Below, in pieces: positions 1 to 8,744 of a stretch of 27,412 bases of DNA. The first letter of the stretch is position 1. Each line of letters begins with the position of its first letter. Both the position numbers and the translations under genes were made by a program. The notes beneath the pieces were generated by a model. The model did no database searches and was not told where the DNA came from. It worked only from the letters and a program-made list of their open reading frames with translations. Source of the stretch: a virus; IMG/VR virus record IMGVR_UViG_3300031688_000105, positions 1 to 27,412 of that record; one strand, given 5' to 3'.

Positions 1-8
1 AAATAATT

Positions 9-221
9 ATGGCACAAAAATTTACATTCGCTGATGCGAAAAAAAGAATAAAAGAATTAGAAAATCAAGTTGAAGCTGCTACTGTGAAAGCAGGCAACGT
101 AATACTTGATACATCTGATAATGTATTCACTAGTAAAGAACTAAATAAAATTAAGTTCTTAGAACTATGGGCATTACTTGGCCCTATAATTGGTATAGTT
201 ATAGGAGTTATTATAGGATAA
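9..221 (+). CDS. Small tail-anchored membrane protein, function unknown
   Basis: A 70-aa protein and the only convincing plus-strand gene in the window. Residues 1-30 are charged and predicted helical (K/E-rich, coiled-coil-like). Residues 53-70 form one hydrophobic C-terminal segment rich in L, I, V and G, so the protein should be anchored by its C-terminus with the charged part in the cytoplasm. The start ATG follows an AATAATT leader with no Shine-Dalgarno sequence. The gene ends three bases before a strong bidirectional terminator and converges on the minus-strand virion operon. It may be the last gene of a plus-strand transcript entering from the left. Size and topology would fit a small lysis-related or membrane-modifying phage protein, but no holin family was recognised. 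The function is unassigned; that it is a real gene is fairly likely because of its position and the terminator. Confidence 0.6.
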   Translation: MAQKFTFADAKKRIKELENQVEAATVKAGNVILDTSDNVFTSKELNKIKFLELWALLGPIIGIVIGVIIG

Positions 222-223
222 TT

Positions 224-265
224 AAAAGGGGGAGCTTGCCGTAATGGTTTGCTCCCCTTTTTTTT
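224..265. terminator. Bidirectional intrinsic terminator between converging genes
   Basis: A 7-bp stem, GGGGAGC (229-235) with GCTCCCC (251-257), encloses a 15-nt loop. It is followed on the plus strand by eight T (258-265). Read on the minus strand, the stem is followed by CTTTT (224-228), a shorter U-tract. It lies between the plus-strand 70-aa gene (ends 221) and the stop of the minus-strand 361-aa gene (267-269), which is where a shared terminator for two converging transcripts is expected. Confidence 0.9.
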
Positions 266-266
266 A

Positions 267-1352
267 TTAACCTCCAAAATTGTTATTAGCTTTTCTTCTA
301 TATTCATCTATTCTAGATGAAATACCTTGGCTATCTATCTCTCTCTGAAGATTTATGTCTTGAAGAGTTTTATTAGGATCTATATTAGGTTGAATATTAT
401 TATCAATATAAGATTCTGATTGTCTGTATTTTGGAGAATCAAAAAAATTAGCACCACTTGCCATTCCAGTAATATTTGACATTCCATTACCTATAGTGTC
501 AACTGTAGCTAATTGTGGCACATCTTTAGACTGTACTCTATCTCTTTGTACTCTTCCGTCTGAAGTGTCTTTTAAAGAGGTTTCTACATCTTTTTTTGAT
601 TGATCTTCAGATACATCTTGTTTATCCGGTACTTTATTGTTTGGTATAACTGGTGCTATAGGTATTTTGCTACCTGCTTTTTTACCAATTATTTGTTCAT
701 ACTTGTCAGGTGTTTCTCTAGCCATACCTCTATCTCTGTAGCCTAAAGCAGCTGTTCCTTTATAAGGAGAAGAAGCATCAAAAGTACCGCCTTTACCATC
801 GTCCATAGCTTGTATAGTTCCTGGTCCAGCAGCTCCTTTTGGATTTTTACGATAATAACGATCTTCTATTTTATTTAAGTTTTTATCTAGATTTTCATCA
901 CTTGATGTAAAAGCGGTTAAAGCTTGGTTTAAACGATTACGCCTGTTTTGCATAAATTCTCGCGCCTGCTCTGGACCTAATCCGCGTTTTATACCAAGTC
1001 TTGTACCTCTTTTAACTAATCTAGCTTCTTTTCTTTCTTTTCTTTTAGCAACTCTATTGGCTAGTCTTTCATTTCTAGGTGAAAGATTTCTACTGTTTGC
1101 ACCAGCCTCTGTTGTTCCTTTATATTGAGAACCATCACCTGTAGTTTCAACAGTACCACTTCCTCCTTGTCTTAAATCTTTAGTAACAGTAATGTTATTA
1201 CGTTCATTTTCAGTTAATAAACCACCAACATTTTTTTTACCTTTTATAGTTTTTGTAGATACTTTTTCTCCTAAAGGTCCAGTAGTTTCCATTGGAACTA
1301 TTCCCCTTTCCTGAATTTGATTTACTCGTTTTACTTTATCTCTTTTAGCCAT
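267..1352 (-). CDS. Basic, low-complexity protein at the end of the virion operon (putative internal virion protein)
   Basis: A 361-aa hydrophilic protein, the last gene of the minus-strand block, starting 4 bp after the stop of the giant virion protein gene. No enzyme motif, signal peptide or membrane segment is visible. Residues 1-90 are rich in G, T, K and N. Residues 92-141 are strongly basic, with many KR and KER clusters and few acidic residues, suggesting nucleic-acid binding or interaction with packaged DNA. The rest is rich in D, K, S and N and probably disordered. I do not recognise the family. Its place directly after the ejection-type proteins and before the terminator suggests a virion or cargo component; this rests on context alone. 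An A-rich leader with no Shine-Dalgarno sequence precedes the ATG. Confidence 0.8.
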   Translation of the reverse strand: MAKRDKVKRVNQIQERGIVPMETTGPLGEKVSTKTIKGKKNVGGLLTENERNNITVTKDLRQGGSGTVETTGDGSQYKGTTEAGANSRNLSPRNERLANRVAKRKERKEARLVKRGTRLGIKRGLGPEQAREFMQNRRNRLNQALTAFTSSDENLDKNLNKIEDRYYRKNPKGAAGPGTIQAMDDGKGGTFDASSPYKGTAALGYRDRGMARETPDKYEQIIGKKAGSKIPIAPVIPNNKVPDKQDVSEDQSKKDVETSLKDTSDGRVQRDRVQSKDVPQLATVDTIGNGMSNITGMASGANFFDSPKYRQSESYIDNNIQPNIDPNKTLQDINLQREIDSQGISSRIDEYRRKANNNFGG

Positions 1353-1356
1353 TTTA

Positions 1357-4300
1357 TTATTTTATATTAGATCTTTCCGCATTATTTGCTGCAATTTCCC
1401 AAGGTAATTTAGTACCACCCTCTATATGCATTTTACCTTTATATTCAATTTTACCATTTACTCTAGGATATTTTTGTTTGTTATAATAAACAAAGTTATC
1501 GTCATAATCTAATTTTCCTGATTTAATTTCTTTTTGATGATGTTTTTCATGTTTAATTACAGCTTTTTTCTGTTCAGGTGGTAAATTAGAATCAACTTCA
1601 ATTGTACCATCTTTATTAGCTCTACCAGCTACTCCTTTTGGTAAAGATTTTTTTAATGGTCCAAGATCAAGATCTAGATCTAAATCTAGATCAAGACTAA
1701 GATCTAATGCAAATTTCTTTTTTTGATTTAAACCTAATTCCCATTTACTCCAACCTAAAGCTAGAAATAATTTTTGCCAAGCTTCAGATTCTTCATTAGC
1801 CATAGCAGATAAATTTTGAGCTTTTCTAATAACTCTATCTAAAGGAATACCACCAAATGAAGCAGCATTACCAACAATTTCCAAAGCCTTGTTGTCAGGA
1901 GACAGTTTAAAAGGATCATTTTTAATTTCTTTTTCATTGTATTTATATATATTTCCTATTGCAACTATGTCTTTTAACTTAGTATTAAGAGGTGGTGATA
2001 TAGCTGTAGCCTCTAAAGCTATTTTATATGGATTATCAATTTTACCATACTTTTCTTGTTGCTCATTAGCTTCTGCTATAACACTATATATAGCTCCAGC
2101 AACTGCACCAGGATTACCTAGACTTTTAGCATAAGATGTTAAAGCTCTTTCAACAGATAAAATAGTTTTTTCATCCATTAATTTTTCTTTTTCATCTTCA
2201 TCATCTTCAAATGCTACTGCAAATAAAGCAGTTTGTAAAGCATTGAAAAGCATTGCTTGACCTACGGAATAATATAAAACACTCTGCAAGTCTTGTCTAA
2301 CTTTATTACCTCCGCCTTCAGCTGCTGATCTTCCAGATACTACATCTTGTAGTTTTCTTTTTACAATACGAGCATATTGAAAAGGTGTATTTGCAAAAGC
2401 GTATATAACCTTACCAATTGTACTTGATTGTATTTCAGATATTTTAGAAGGATCAGATGACTGTTGAGATTCTTCAGCTGTTTCAATCCATTTTTGCATT
2501 GCCGCTTTTTTAGCATCAGCTTCACTCATTCCACCTTCAATTAAAGTTTTTAAAGTGTTTCTATAAAAAGCTGCACCACCTAAAGCAATAGCAAAACTAT
2601 CAGACATTCTTGTTGGTAAAAATCCAAATTTAAGTATTTTGTTTAAACCTGTTACATCACCTTCAGACATTTCATCAGCTAATACATCAAACTTAGCACC
2701 TTCTCTTCTGTTTTTTAAATAATCACTGTTCCAAAGAGTATTAAAATCTTTTTTCCAGTCACTACTAAACATTGCACTTGTTGCTTGGAATATGTTATTA
2801 TTAGCTTTACCTATAAAATTTAAAGAAGATAACAACTGTAAGACAGCAGATCTAGTGTTTACAAACATAGTAGTTGCTACAGCTCTATTTATCCAATTTA
2901 AAAACGCATTTGACTGTGCATCCGTACTTACACGGTTTCTACCAGTCTTCATTCTTTGTAATGAATTTTGTAAAGCTTGTCTAAACTTTTTACCATACAA
3001 GTTTTCTATTTCTTGCATGTTATCTTTGTTAAATATATTATCTACATTTTCAGCAAAAGTTTCTAAATGTTTAGCTCTAGTTCCAGAATTAATAGAATCG
3101 TATATAGATTTGTTTATAGTAGTATCATTTCTCCATGTAGATTTATATTCTATAGGAAAGTTTTGTTCAATTTGATCAGCAAGAGCTTTTAACTCAGGAT
3201 CATTTTCAACTGCTGACACCAATGCATCTATGTAACTTTGTTTTTCTATATCAACTTCTACTCCGTTTTTAATCCAATTGTAAACTTTAATAGCTTGGCC
3301 CTTACTGTAAGGTGTACCATCTACTACTTCTTTTAAATCAGATTTAAAACTTTTCATTATTTCAGCAAATTGCTTAGTCTTAGCTAATATTTCAGCTTCG
3401 GCAGCAGCAACACCTCTTGAATAAGGTTCTAATATAGTTGATTGAAAAAACTTTTTAGCTTTTAAGCCAGCTTCTCCACCAGGCAAGAAAGCATAAAGTA
3501 ATCCTTTAATGTCTTCTGCATTTGGTGGTATAAACCATCTTGATGGTTTACCTAATCTACCAGTTATAGAGTTTAGTATCTTTCTAAAGTTTCTATTTAA
3601 TCCTTCGCCTTGACCTTCAGCTTTTGCTTTTTCTTTTTCAATAGCTTTATTTTGAACTTCTTCTAGTTTTTTATCTAGTTCTTCAGAAGTTTTGTTTTGG
3701 TCTTCTTCAGTATAATTATCAGATTCTTTTAAAGCTTTTATTTTTTTAAGTCTAGCGGCTTCGTTTTGTGCTGCATTTTCTTTAGCTATTAATAAAGCTT
3801 TTTCTGATGGAGTTTTGCCTATTTGTACTTCACTTGTTGTTTTAGCAACAAAATCAGACCACTCTTCAAAAGTCATGATATTTTTAACTGTTGAATAAGA
3901 TTTTTTAATAGCTTCTATTAAGTTTTTACTTTCTTTATAAAACTTTTCTAAAGCTTTCAAACCTTGATATTCTGGATTAATAGAAGATCTGTATTCAGGA
4001 TCAACATTTGATCTAGATTTTTTATACCATGTTTTACCTTCTGAATCTTTTAGTTTAGAGAAATTAGACAAAGGATCGCCTGAAACAACTTCTGAAACAG
4101 CAAGATCAATCATTTGATCTAAAGTTAAATCTCCAAAGTTTTTAGTAGTAGGATCAAAGCCTAGCATGTTAGCTAACTCTGTCATATACTTGCTTATGAT
4201 ATCTTTTATTTGAGCAAGAGTATTTTTGTTAGTTCCTAAAGCTTTAGCGCCATAATCTTCTAATATTCTAGCAAATATTTCATTTTCTAATCCAAAAGTA

Positions 4301-7300
4301 TCTCCATTGTTATAGTTTTCTATTAAACCAGCGTAAGCAGGATCATTTTTTATCTTATTAAAAACAACATCAAATAATCCAGTTTCTTTAACTCTAGATA
4401 TTATATTATTCCAAACTTCTGGAGCAGAATTAAAAATAACTTGATTCCATACATGACCAGATTCATGAATAGTAGTATTTAAAGCATCTTTTCCTGTTAA
4501 ATCTACAAATATTTTACTAGTACCAAGTATTTGAAAACCTAAATTGTTTTTCATGGCATTATCAGCGTCATCGCCTACAACTTCTTCCTCAGCTAATACT
4601 TCTTTTATTCTAGCTTTATCAGTTACTATTTCAAAATCTTGATCACCATTTTTATTCCAATTAGCCTCTAATATAGCGGCTAGACCTTCAGCTGCTTGAT
4701 CACCTGTTTTTTCAGAATCTGCTTTTTCGTTGTATACTTTATCTTTTGCTTTTCCAATTATTCTTTCGGTAGGATCAGCTTTTTCAGTAACAACTTTTTG
4801 TTGTGCTTTTATTAAATCAGGATTAGAATTTATACCATCTAAACCTGCTCCAAAAAATTCAGCTACAGTTTGACCATTACTTAATACTATACTGTTTGCA
4901 TCTATACCACCATTAACATTGTTAACGTTTGCATTAAAATATCTAGCCCATATACTATCAGTCAACATCCATCCTTCTGGAGTTTTGCTTTTATATGAAA
5001 AACGTCTACCATCTGGCCCGTTTCCAGCTAGTTTATCGTCATTAACATTTAACAAAGCCCCTTGAAAATAATTTTTTTCAATTAAATTAAAATTATCATT
5101 TACTTTTCCATTTATAGCTTGTCTGAATAAAAATTTAGCTACAGCTGAAGCTGGAAGAGTGTGTTCTTCTGTAAACAAAGCTTTACCTTTAGGATTTTTA
5201 GAATAATCAAACATTTTACCTTTAGAAGTAAATTTAACTGGAGAAGCTAATCTCATAAAATGACCTTGCCATCCTGAAGAAGACTTTAAAAGACCACCTA
5301 TTACAGCTTTTCTTTGTGCTTGAGTTGAAGGCTTATTATTATTTTCAGGATCTTTAGCAATAAAATCCTCAAATATATTAAAAATTTGTTTTAAAGCTTT
5401 TAATTTATTTTCTTGTTGTTTTTTAAATTCAGGGTTTTTAAAGTCATTTTCTAATTTAATTTCTCTTCTTCCATTTACAATTTTATCATAACTAGTTGGT
5501 GTAAAAAGATCTTTATATAATTCAGATTCAGCAGCGAAAGGACCATTTTCAGCTATCCATGCGTCTGCATCAGGGGCTGATTTAAAAAACACATGACCTC
5601 TACGCGTTCTAAGTAAAGAATTTTTAAACTTACCTTTTCCGTTTTTACCATATTCTGGAGGATAAGTAGAAACTTCTTCACCTTTATTGTTTATTTTTGT
5701 AACAGCTTCAACTTCTCCTCCATTTTTAAGTTGATAAAAAACTATTCCTCCTCTCATTACTGATGAAGGATCTGTGGTTCCGTTGAATTGTCTAAAAAAG
5801 CTGGCTGGAAGTAATTTAGTTAATCCAGTTGATTTTAATAATTTTAAAAAAGTTTGTACTCTTTCTTCGTTATTTAAATTAAAATCTTCAATGCCTTCAT
5901 TTTCTAATAGTTTTTTCCAATCTAATGAATTTTCAGCAAAATCTTCTTTTGTTTTTTCTAAACTTTTTTGAAATTGTTCAAATTTAAAAGCAGCTATAGT
6001 ATTTTCAAAACTTTGGTTATTTAATTTGCTTTTAGCTATAATAATAGTTTTTTCTGAACTAACATCTTTATTTGCAGCTTTATTTATTTCACTAGCTTCA
6101 ATTGGATTAGCTAACAAATATTCAGCTCTAACATCTTCTGCTATTTGAGTTGACACAGCTTCCGCTAAAGCGGCTTTTCTATCGCTAATAACTGATTTTC
6201 TGCTTTTTCTATCTAATGGTATATCTTTTCCTTCATAGTAATCTACAAACTCAGATCTAGTAGGAGCAAACATTGACCATTGTTTAGATATTCCAGTTCC
6301 TTTTTGTCCAGCTTTTTGAGCTAAAAAAGCAGTTGCTAAAGGTTTATAATTTCTATTTAAATAATTAGAAAAATCTTCTTTGGTTTTTGTGTTTTTGCCA
6401 AATTCTGCTTTTATGTCTTTTACTAATTGGCCATCATATATGCTATCTATAGCTTGTTTAGAAAGAGCTTGCCTTTTCTTAGCGGTTAATTCTTTATTTT
6501 TCTGTAATTCATTTACGGCTTTTTGTAATCCAACTGGTATAATTTTTTTAGCTTTATCAATTATAGCCATCGGAAGCTTAAGTTGATCTGCTAAAAATTT
6601 AGAACCAATTTTTACTTCAAAGTCATTTTCTTCTTCAACTAATAAATTAGCTGCTTCTGTAGAGTTAAAATCTACATTATTATCTTGAGATAGTACTTTG
6701 GTTGCAGCTCTTTCAACTCTTTTATTTAATTGCTGAGCTATATATGCTGCTATTGGAACACCAGATTCTGGTTTATAAGTTTCTACTAATCTAGCGACAC
6801 CTTCAGGGCCATATCTTAATTCACTAGCTAAAGCATCAACATCACCATCATATCGTCTAAACTGAGGCACAGAGTTCAGCTTTTTTATAGCTACACTTCT
6901 TATTGTACCTTCTTGGGTTTCAACAATGCTATTTAAAGCCTTAACGCCACTAGCATCGTATAGCGATTGAGCTTGTTCAGATAAAACAATACTGTCTTCA
7001 GCTACTATGCCATCTATAGTTTGTACAGCTTGCTCTGCTTTAACTATTTTTGAATTTATTTCAGATTCTAAATCCGGGTCACCATTCACTATAGCTCTAT
7101 CTAAATCATTATATAAATCTACAAGTCTTAAAGATTCATCTTCTCTAAATTGTTGAGTTTTAGATTTTGGTTGTATTCTTGTTTTAGATGCGTTACTTAT
7201 AGTGCTTAATTCTTCTTGTTTAGTTGTAAATTGTTCTTCATACGTTTTAACAGCTGCATTTCTTTGCTCTGTGTTTATTACACCATCAGCTAGTTTTTTA

Positions 7301-8736
7301 TCTAACTCTGTAACGCCATTACTTATGATATCTACTTCATCTTGTATGACTGCAATTTGATCGATTTCTTTATCTGTTAATTTTGCTGCTTTAGCTTGAG
7401 CCTTTAAAGTAATATCAATAATTTTAGCTTCTTGTATAGCTATACCTTTTTTTATTTCTTTTTTAACCTGTGGATCTGTTGTTGTTGCTAAAGTTTTTCT
7501 TAACTCAGCTATACTTTGTAAAGCTTGATTTTGCAATACTGTTTCAGCTGGTCCACGTAAAGCTGCTGTAGCTTTTTTAAATTTAATATTTTTTTTACTG
7601 TCTAATGATTTTGATATAGGATCATTACCTGAACCCCTCATTAATCCGCCACCTACAAAACCTTGTAAATAAGACTCTAATCCTTCTTGAGATAAAACAG
7701 CGTCAACAAAAGCTTCTGTTTTATTTTCATCTTTTGCAGAAGCTATATTTACAGCATCTAATCCTGTTTGAGCTAGTTCAGTTAATCCTTCTTTGTTTCC
7801 TGAGAGTAAAACGCTAGTCATAGTTTTTCCTAAACCAGCACCTGTTAACTTTTTAGTCATTAATCTTCCAGCGCCTTTCAACCCAGCACGCTCTAAAAGA
7901 CCACTTACAGTTCCTACAGTGGCAGCGGTTGTTATATCATCTTCACCATCTCTTATTAGATCAGATAAAGTTTTGCCTTTTTGTTTAGCAACTTCTTCAT
8001 TATAATCTATGTAAGATCTACCTATCATGTCTGGAATCAATCCTCCTCCAAGAGTAAGTGTGTTTATTGCAGCTGAAGATCCTATCGATGTTATACCATT
8101 GACTATACCAGCGACTAATTCACCTGAACCTTTCATTATTTCACCTTTACCTAAAAGCTTTAAACCTTCCGTTATTGATCCAACCTCACCCATTTCAGCT
8201 TCTTCAAGTTTAGATTGTTGTATGGCTTCATCAAGATCTTTTTCAGAAAGTCCTTCTTTAAAAAATTCAGGAATATTTTCGTTTTTTAACCAAGATTCAA
8301 CTGCTTCATCTCCAAAAATACCTCTGTATATTTTATTACTAGCAACTGTTAAATTTGGTAGAAATTGTTGAAATGAATTTGCTACATTTTTAAATATACT
8401 ATTAACTATTTTATCACCAGAAGATAATTCTTTTAATTCAGGTTGTCCAGTTTCAGGGTTTATTTTAACTTGGCCTGTTGAATCATCAATAACATATTGA
8501 TCACTTAATGTTTCTTGAGTTTTAGCTTCTATCTCATCAGCTTGTCTTGCTTCTCTTTCTTCATATGTTTCGTTTCTTTCTATATCTTCTCCAAACAATT
8601 GTCCAAAGAAACCTTTAGCTGGATCTGTATTAACAGGGTTACCAAACTCATCGAGCTCTTCTTCCTCTTTGTCAGGAGTATAAAAATCATCCATGCTAGC
8701 AACTGGAACGTTTGTGTAGTCGAATTCTTCTTCCAT
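1357..8736 (-). CDS. Giant multidomain virion (ejection) protein with two zinc-peptidase motifs
   Basis: A 2459-aa protein, the largest gene here. From the N-terminus: an acidic start; a glycine-rich hydrophobic region at about 200-370; a segment at 647-677 that aligns with sigma-70 region 2; an uncharacterised region around an EHTLP motif near 1192; a first zincin motif HESGH (H1424, E1425, H1428) with acidic candidates E1484/E1486 in ENEIFARI as third ligand; a charged helical stretch at about 1560-1680; and a long region at about 1958-2176 with FVNTRSAVLQ, ADSFAIALGG and TPFQYAR motifs ending in a hydrophobic helix (2155-2176). Then come an LD dipeptide run (2345-2358) and a second zincin motif HEKHH (2396-2400) with E2447 in PWEIAAN. 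It resembles giant polyvalent-type proteins of marine phages as I recall them. Place and size match the role of T7 gp16 or N4-type ejected proteins. No RNA-polymerase or lysozyme motif was seen. Ejection with the genome is inferred. Confidence 0.85.
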   Translation of the reverse strand: MEEEFDYTNVPVASMDDFYTPDKEEEELDEFGNPVNTDPAKGFFGQLFGEDIERNETYEEREARQADEIEAKTQETLSDQYVIDDSTGQVKINPETGQPELKELSSGDKIVNSIFKNVANSFQQFLPNLTVASNKIYRGIFGDEAVESWLKNENIPEFFKEGLSEKDLDEAIQQSKLEEAEMGEVGSITEGLKLLGKGEIMKGSGELVAGIVNGITSIGSSAAINTLTLGGGLIPDMIGRSYIDYNEEVAKQKGKTLSDLIRDGEDDITTAATVGTVSGLLERAGLKGAGRLMTKKLTGAGLGKTMTSVLLSGNKEGLTELAQTGLDAVNIASAKDENKTEAFVDAVLSQEGLESYLQGFVGGGLMRGSGNDPISKSLDSKKNIKFKKATAALRGPAETVLQNQALQSIAELRKTLATTTDPQVKKEIKKGIAIQEAKIIDITLKAQAKAAKLTDKEIDQIAVIQDEVDIISNGVTELDKKLADGVINTEQRNAAVKTYEEQFTTKQEELSTISNASKTRIQPKSKTQQFREDESLRLVDLYNDLDRAIVNGDPDLESEINSKIVKAEQAVQTIDGIVAEDSIVLSEQAQSLYDASGVKALNSIVETQEGTIRSVAIKKLNSVPQFRRYDGDVDALASELRYGPEGVARLVETYKPESGVPIAAYIAQQLNKRVERAATKVLSQDNNVDFNSTEAANLLVEEENDFEVKIGSKFLADQLKLPMAIIDKAKKIIPVGLQKAVNELQKNKELTAKKRQALSKQAIDSIYDGQLVKDIKAEFGKNTKTKEDFSNYLNRNYKPLATAFLAQKAGQKGTGISKQWSMFAPTRSEFVDYYEGKDIPLDRKSRKSVISDRKAALAEAVSTQIAEDVRAEYLLANPIEASEINKAANKDVSSEKTIIIAKSKLNNQSFENTIAAFKFEQFQKSLEKTKEDFAENSLDWKKLLENEGIEDFNLNNEERVQTFLKLLKSTGLTKLLPASFFRQFNGTTDPSSVMRGGIVFYQLKNGGEVEAVTKINNKGEEVSTYPPEYGKNGKGKFKNSLLRTRRGHVFFKSAPDADAWIAENGPFAAESELYKDLFTPTSYDKIVNGRREIKLENDFKNPEFKKQQENKLKALKQIFNIFEDFIAKDPENNNKPSTQAQRKAVIGGLLKSSSGWQGHFMRLASPVKFTSKGKMFDYSKNPKGKALFTEEHTLPASAVAKFLFRQAINGKVNDNFNLIEKNYFQGALLNVNDDKLAGNGPDGRRFSYKSKTPEGWMLTDSIWARYFNANVNNVNGGIDANSIVLSNGQTVAEFFGAGLDGINSNPDLIKAQQKVVTEKADPTERIIGKAKDKVYNEKADSEKTGDQAAEGLAAILEANWNKNGDQDFEIVTDKARIKEVLAEEEVVGDDADNAMKNNLGFQILGTSKIFVDLTGKDALNTTIHESGHVWNQVIFNSAPEVWNNIISRVKETGLFDVVFNKIKNDPAYAGLIENYNNGDTFGLENEIFARILEDYGAKALGTNKNTLAQIKDIISKYMTELANMLGFDPTTKNFGDLTLDQMIDLAVSEVVSGDPLSNFSKLKDSEGKTWYKKSRSNVDPEYRSSINPEYQGLKALEKFYKESKNLIEAIKKSYSTVKNIMTFEEWSDFVAKTTSEVQIGKTPSEKALLIAKENAAQNEAARLKKIKALKESDNYTEEDQNKTSEELDKKLEEVQNKAIEKEKAKAEGQGEGLNRNFRKILNSITGRLGKPSRWFIPPNAEDIKGLLYAFLPGGEAGLKAKKFFQSTILEPYSRGVAAAEAEILAKTKQFAEIMKSFKSDLKEVVDGTPYSKGQAIKVYNWIKNGVEVDIEKQSYIDALVSAVENDPELKALADQIEQNFPIEYKSTWRNDTTINKSIYDSINSGTRAKHLETFAENVDNIFNKDNMQEIENLYGKKFRQALQNSLQRMKTGRNRVSTDAQSNAFLNWINRAVATTMFVNTRSAVLQLLSSLNFIGKANNNIFQATSAMFSSDWKKDFNTLWNSDYLKNRREGAKFDVLADEMSEGDVTGLNKILKFGFLPTRMSDSFAIALGGAAFYRNTLKTLIEGGMSEADAKKAAMQKWIETAEESQQSSDPSKISEIQSSTIGKVIYAFANTPFQYARIVKRKLQDVVSGRSAAEGGGNKVRQDLQSVLYYSVGQAMLFNALQTALFAVAFEDDEDEKEKLMDEKTILSVERALTSYAKSLGNPGAVAGAIYSVIAEANEQQEKYGKIDNPYKIALEATAISPPLNTKLKDIVAIGNIYKYNEKEIKNDPFKLSPDNKALEIVGNAASFGGIPLDRVIRKAQNLSAMANEESEAWQKLFLALGWSKWELGLNQKKKFALDLSLDLDLDLDLDLGPLKKSLPKGVAGRANKDGTIEVDSNLPPEQKKAVIKHEKHHQKEIKSGKLDYDDNFVYYNKQKYPRVNGKIEYKGKMHIEGGTKLPWEIAANNAERSNIK
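1663..1704 (-). repeat. Hexanucleotide repeat encoding an Leu-Asp run
   Basis: About seven tandem copies of a 6-bp unit of the type GATCTA/GATCTT (one copy changed so that S replaces D) encode alternating L and D at residues 2345-2358 of the giant protein. The leucine codons vary (CTT, CTA, TTA) while GAT is constant. The run lies just before the C-terminal zincin domain and probably acts as a linker or edge strand. Such repeats can change copy number by slippage without breaking the frame. Confidence 0.85.
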
Positions 8737-8744
8737 TAAAGTTA

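Noticed and set aside
65-307. Minus-strand 80-codon open frame running across the terminator
   Set aside because: It would read through the strong terminator hairpin and overlap both the 70-aa gene and the end of the 361-aa gene.
1663-1704. DxDxD-like run (LD repeat) as an RNA-polymerase active-site motif in the giant protein
   Set aside because: The aspartates come from a simple 6-bp repeat, lack the glycine of DFDGD-type sites and have no surrounding polymerase motifs.
8027-8371. Plus-strand 114-codon open frame opposite the giant protein N-terminus
   Set aside because: Low-complexity S/P/I translation without leader or neighbours on that strand; the opposite frame is continuous over 7 kb.
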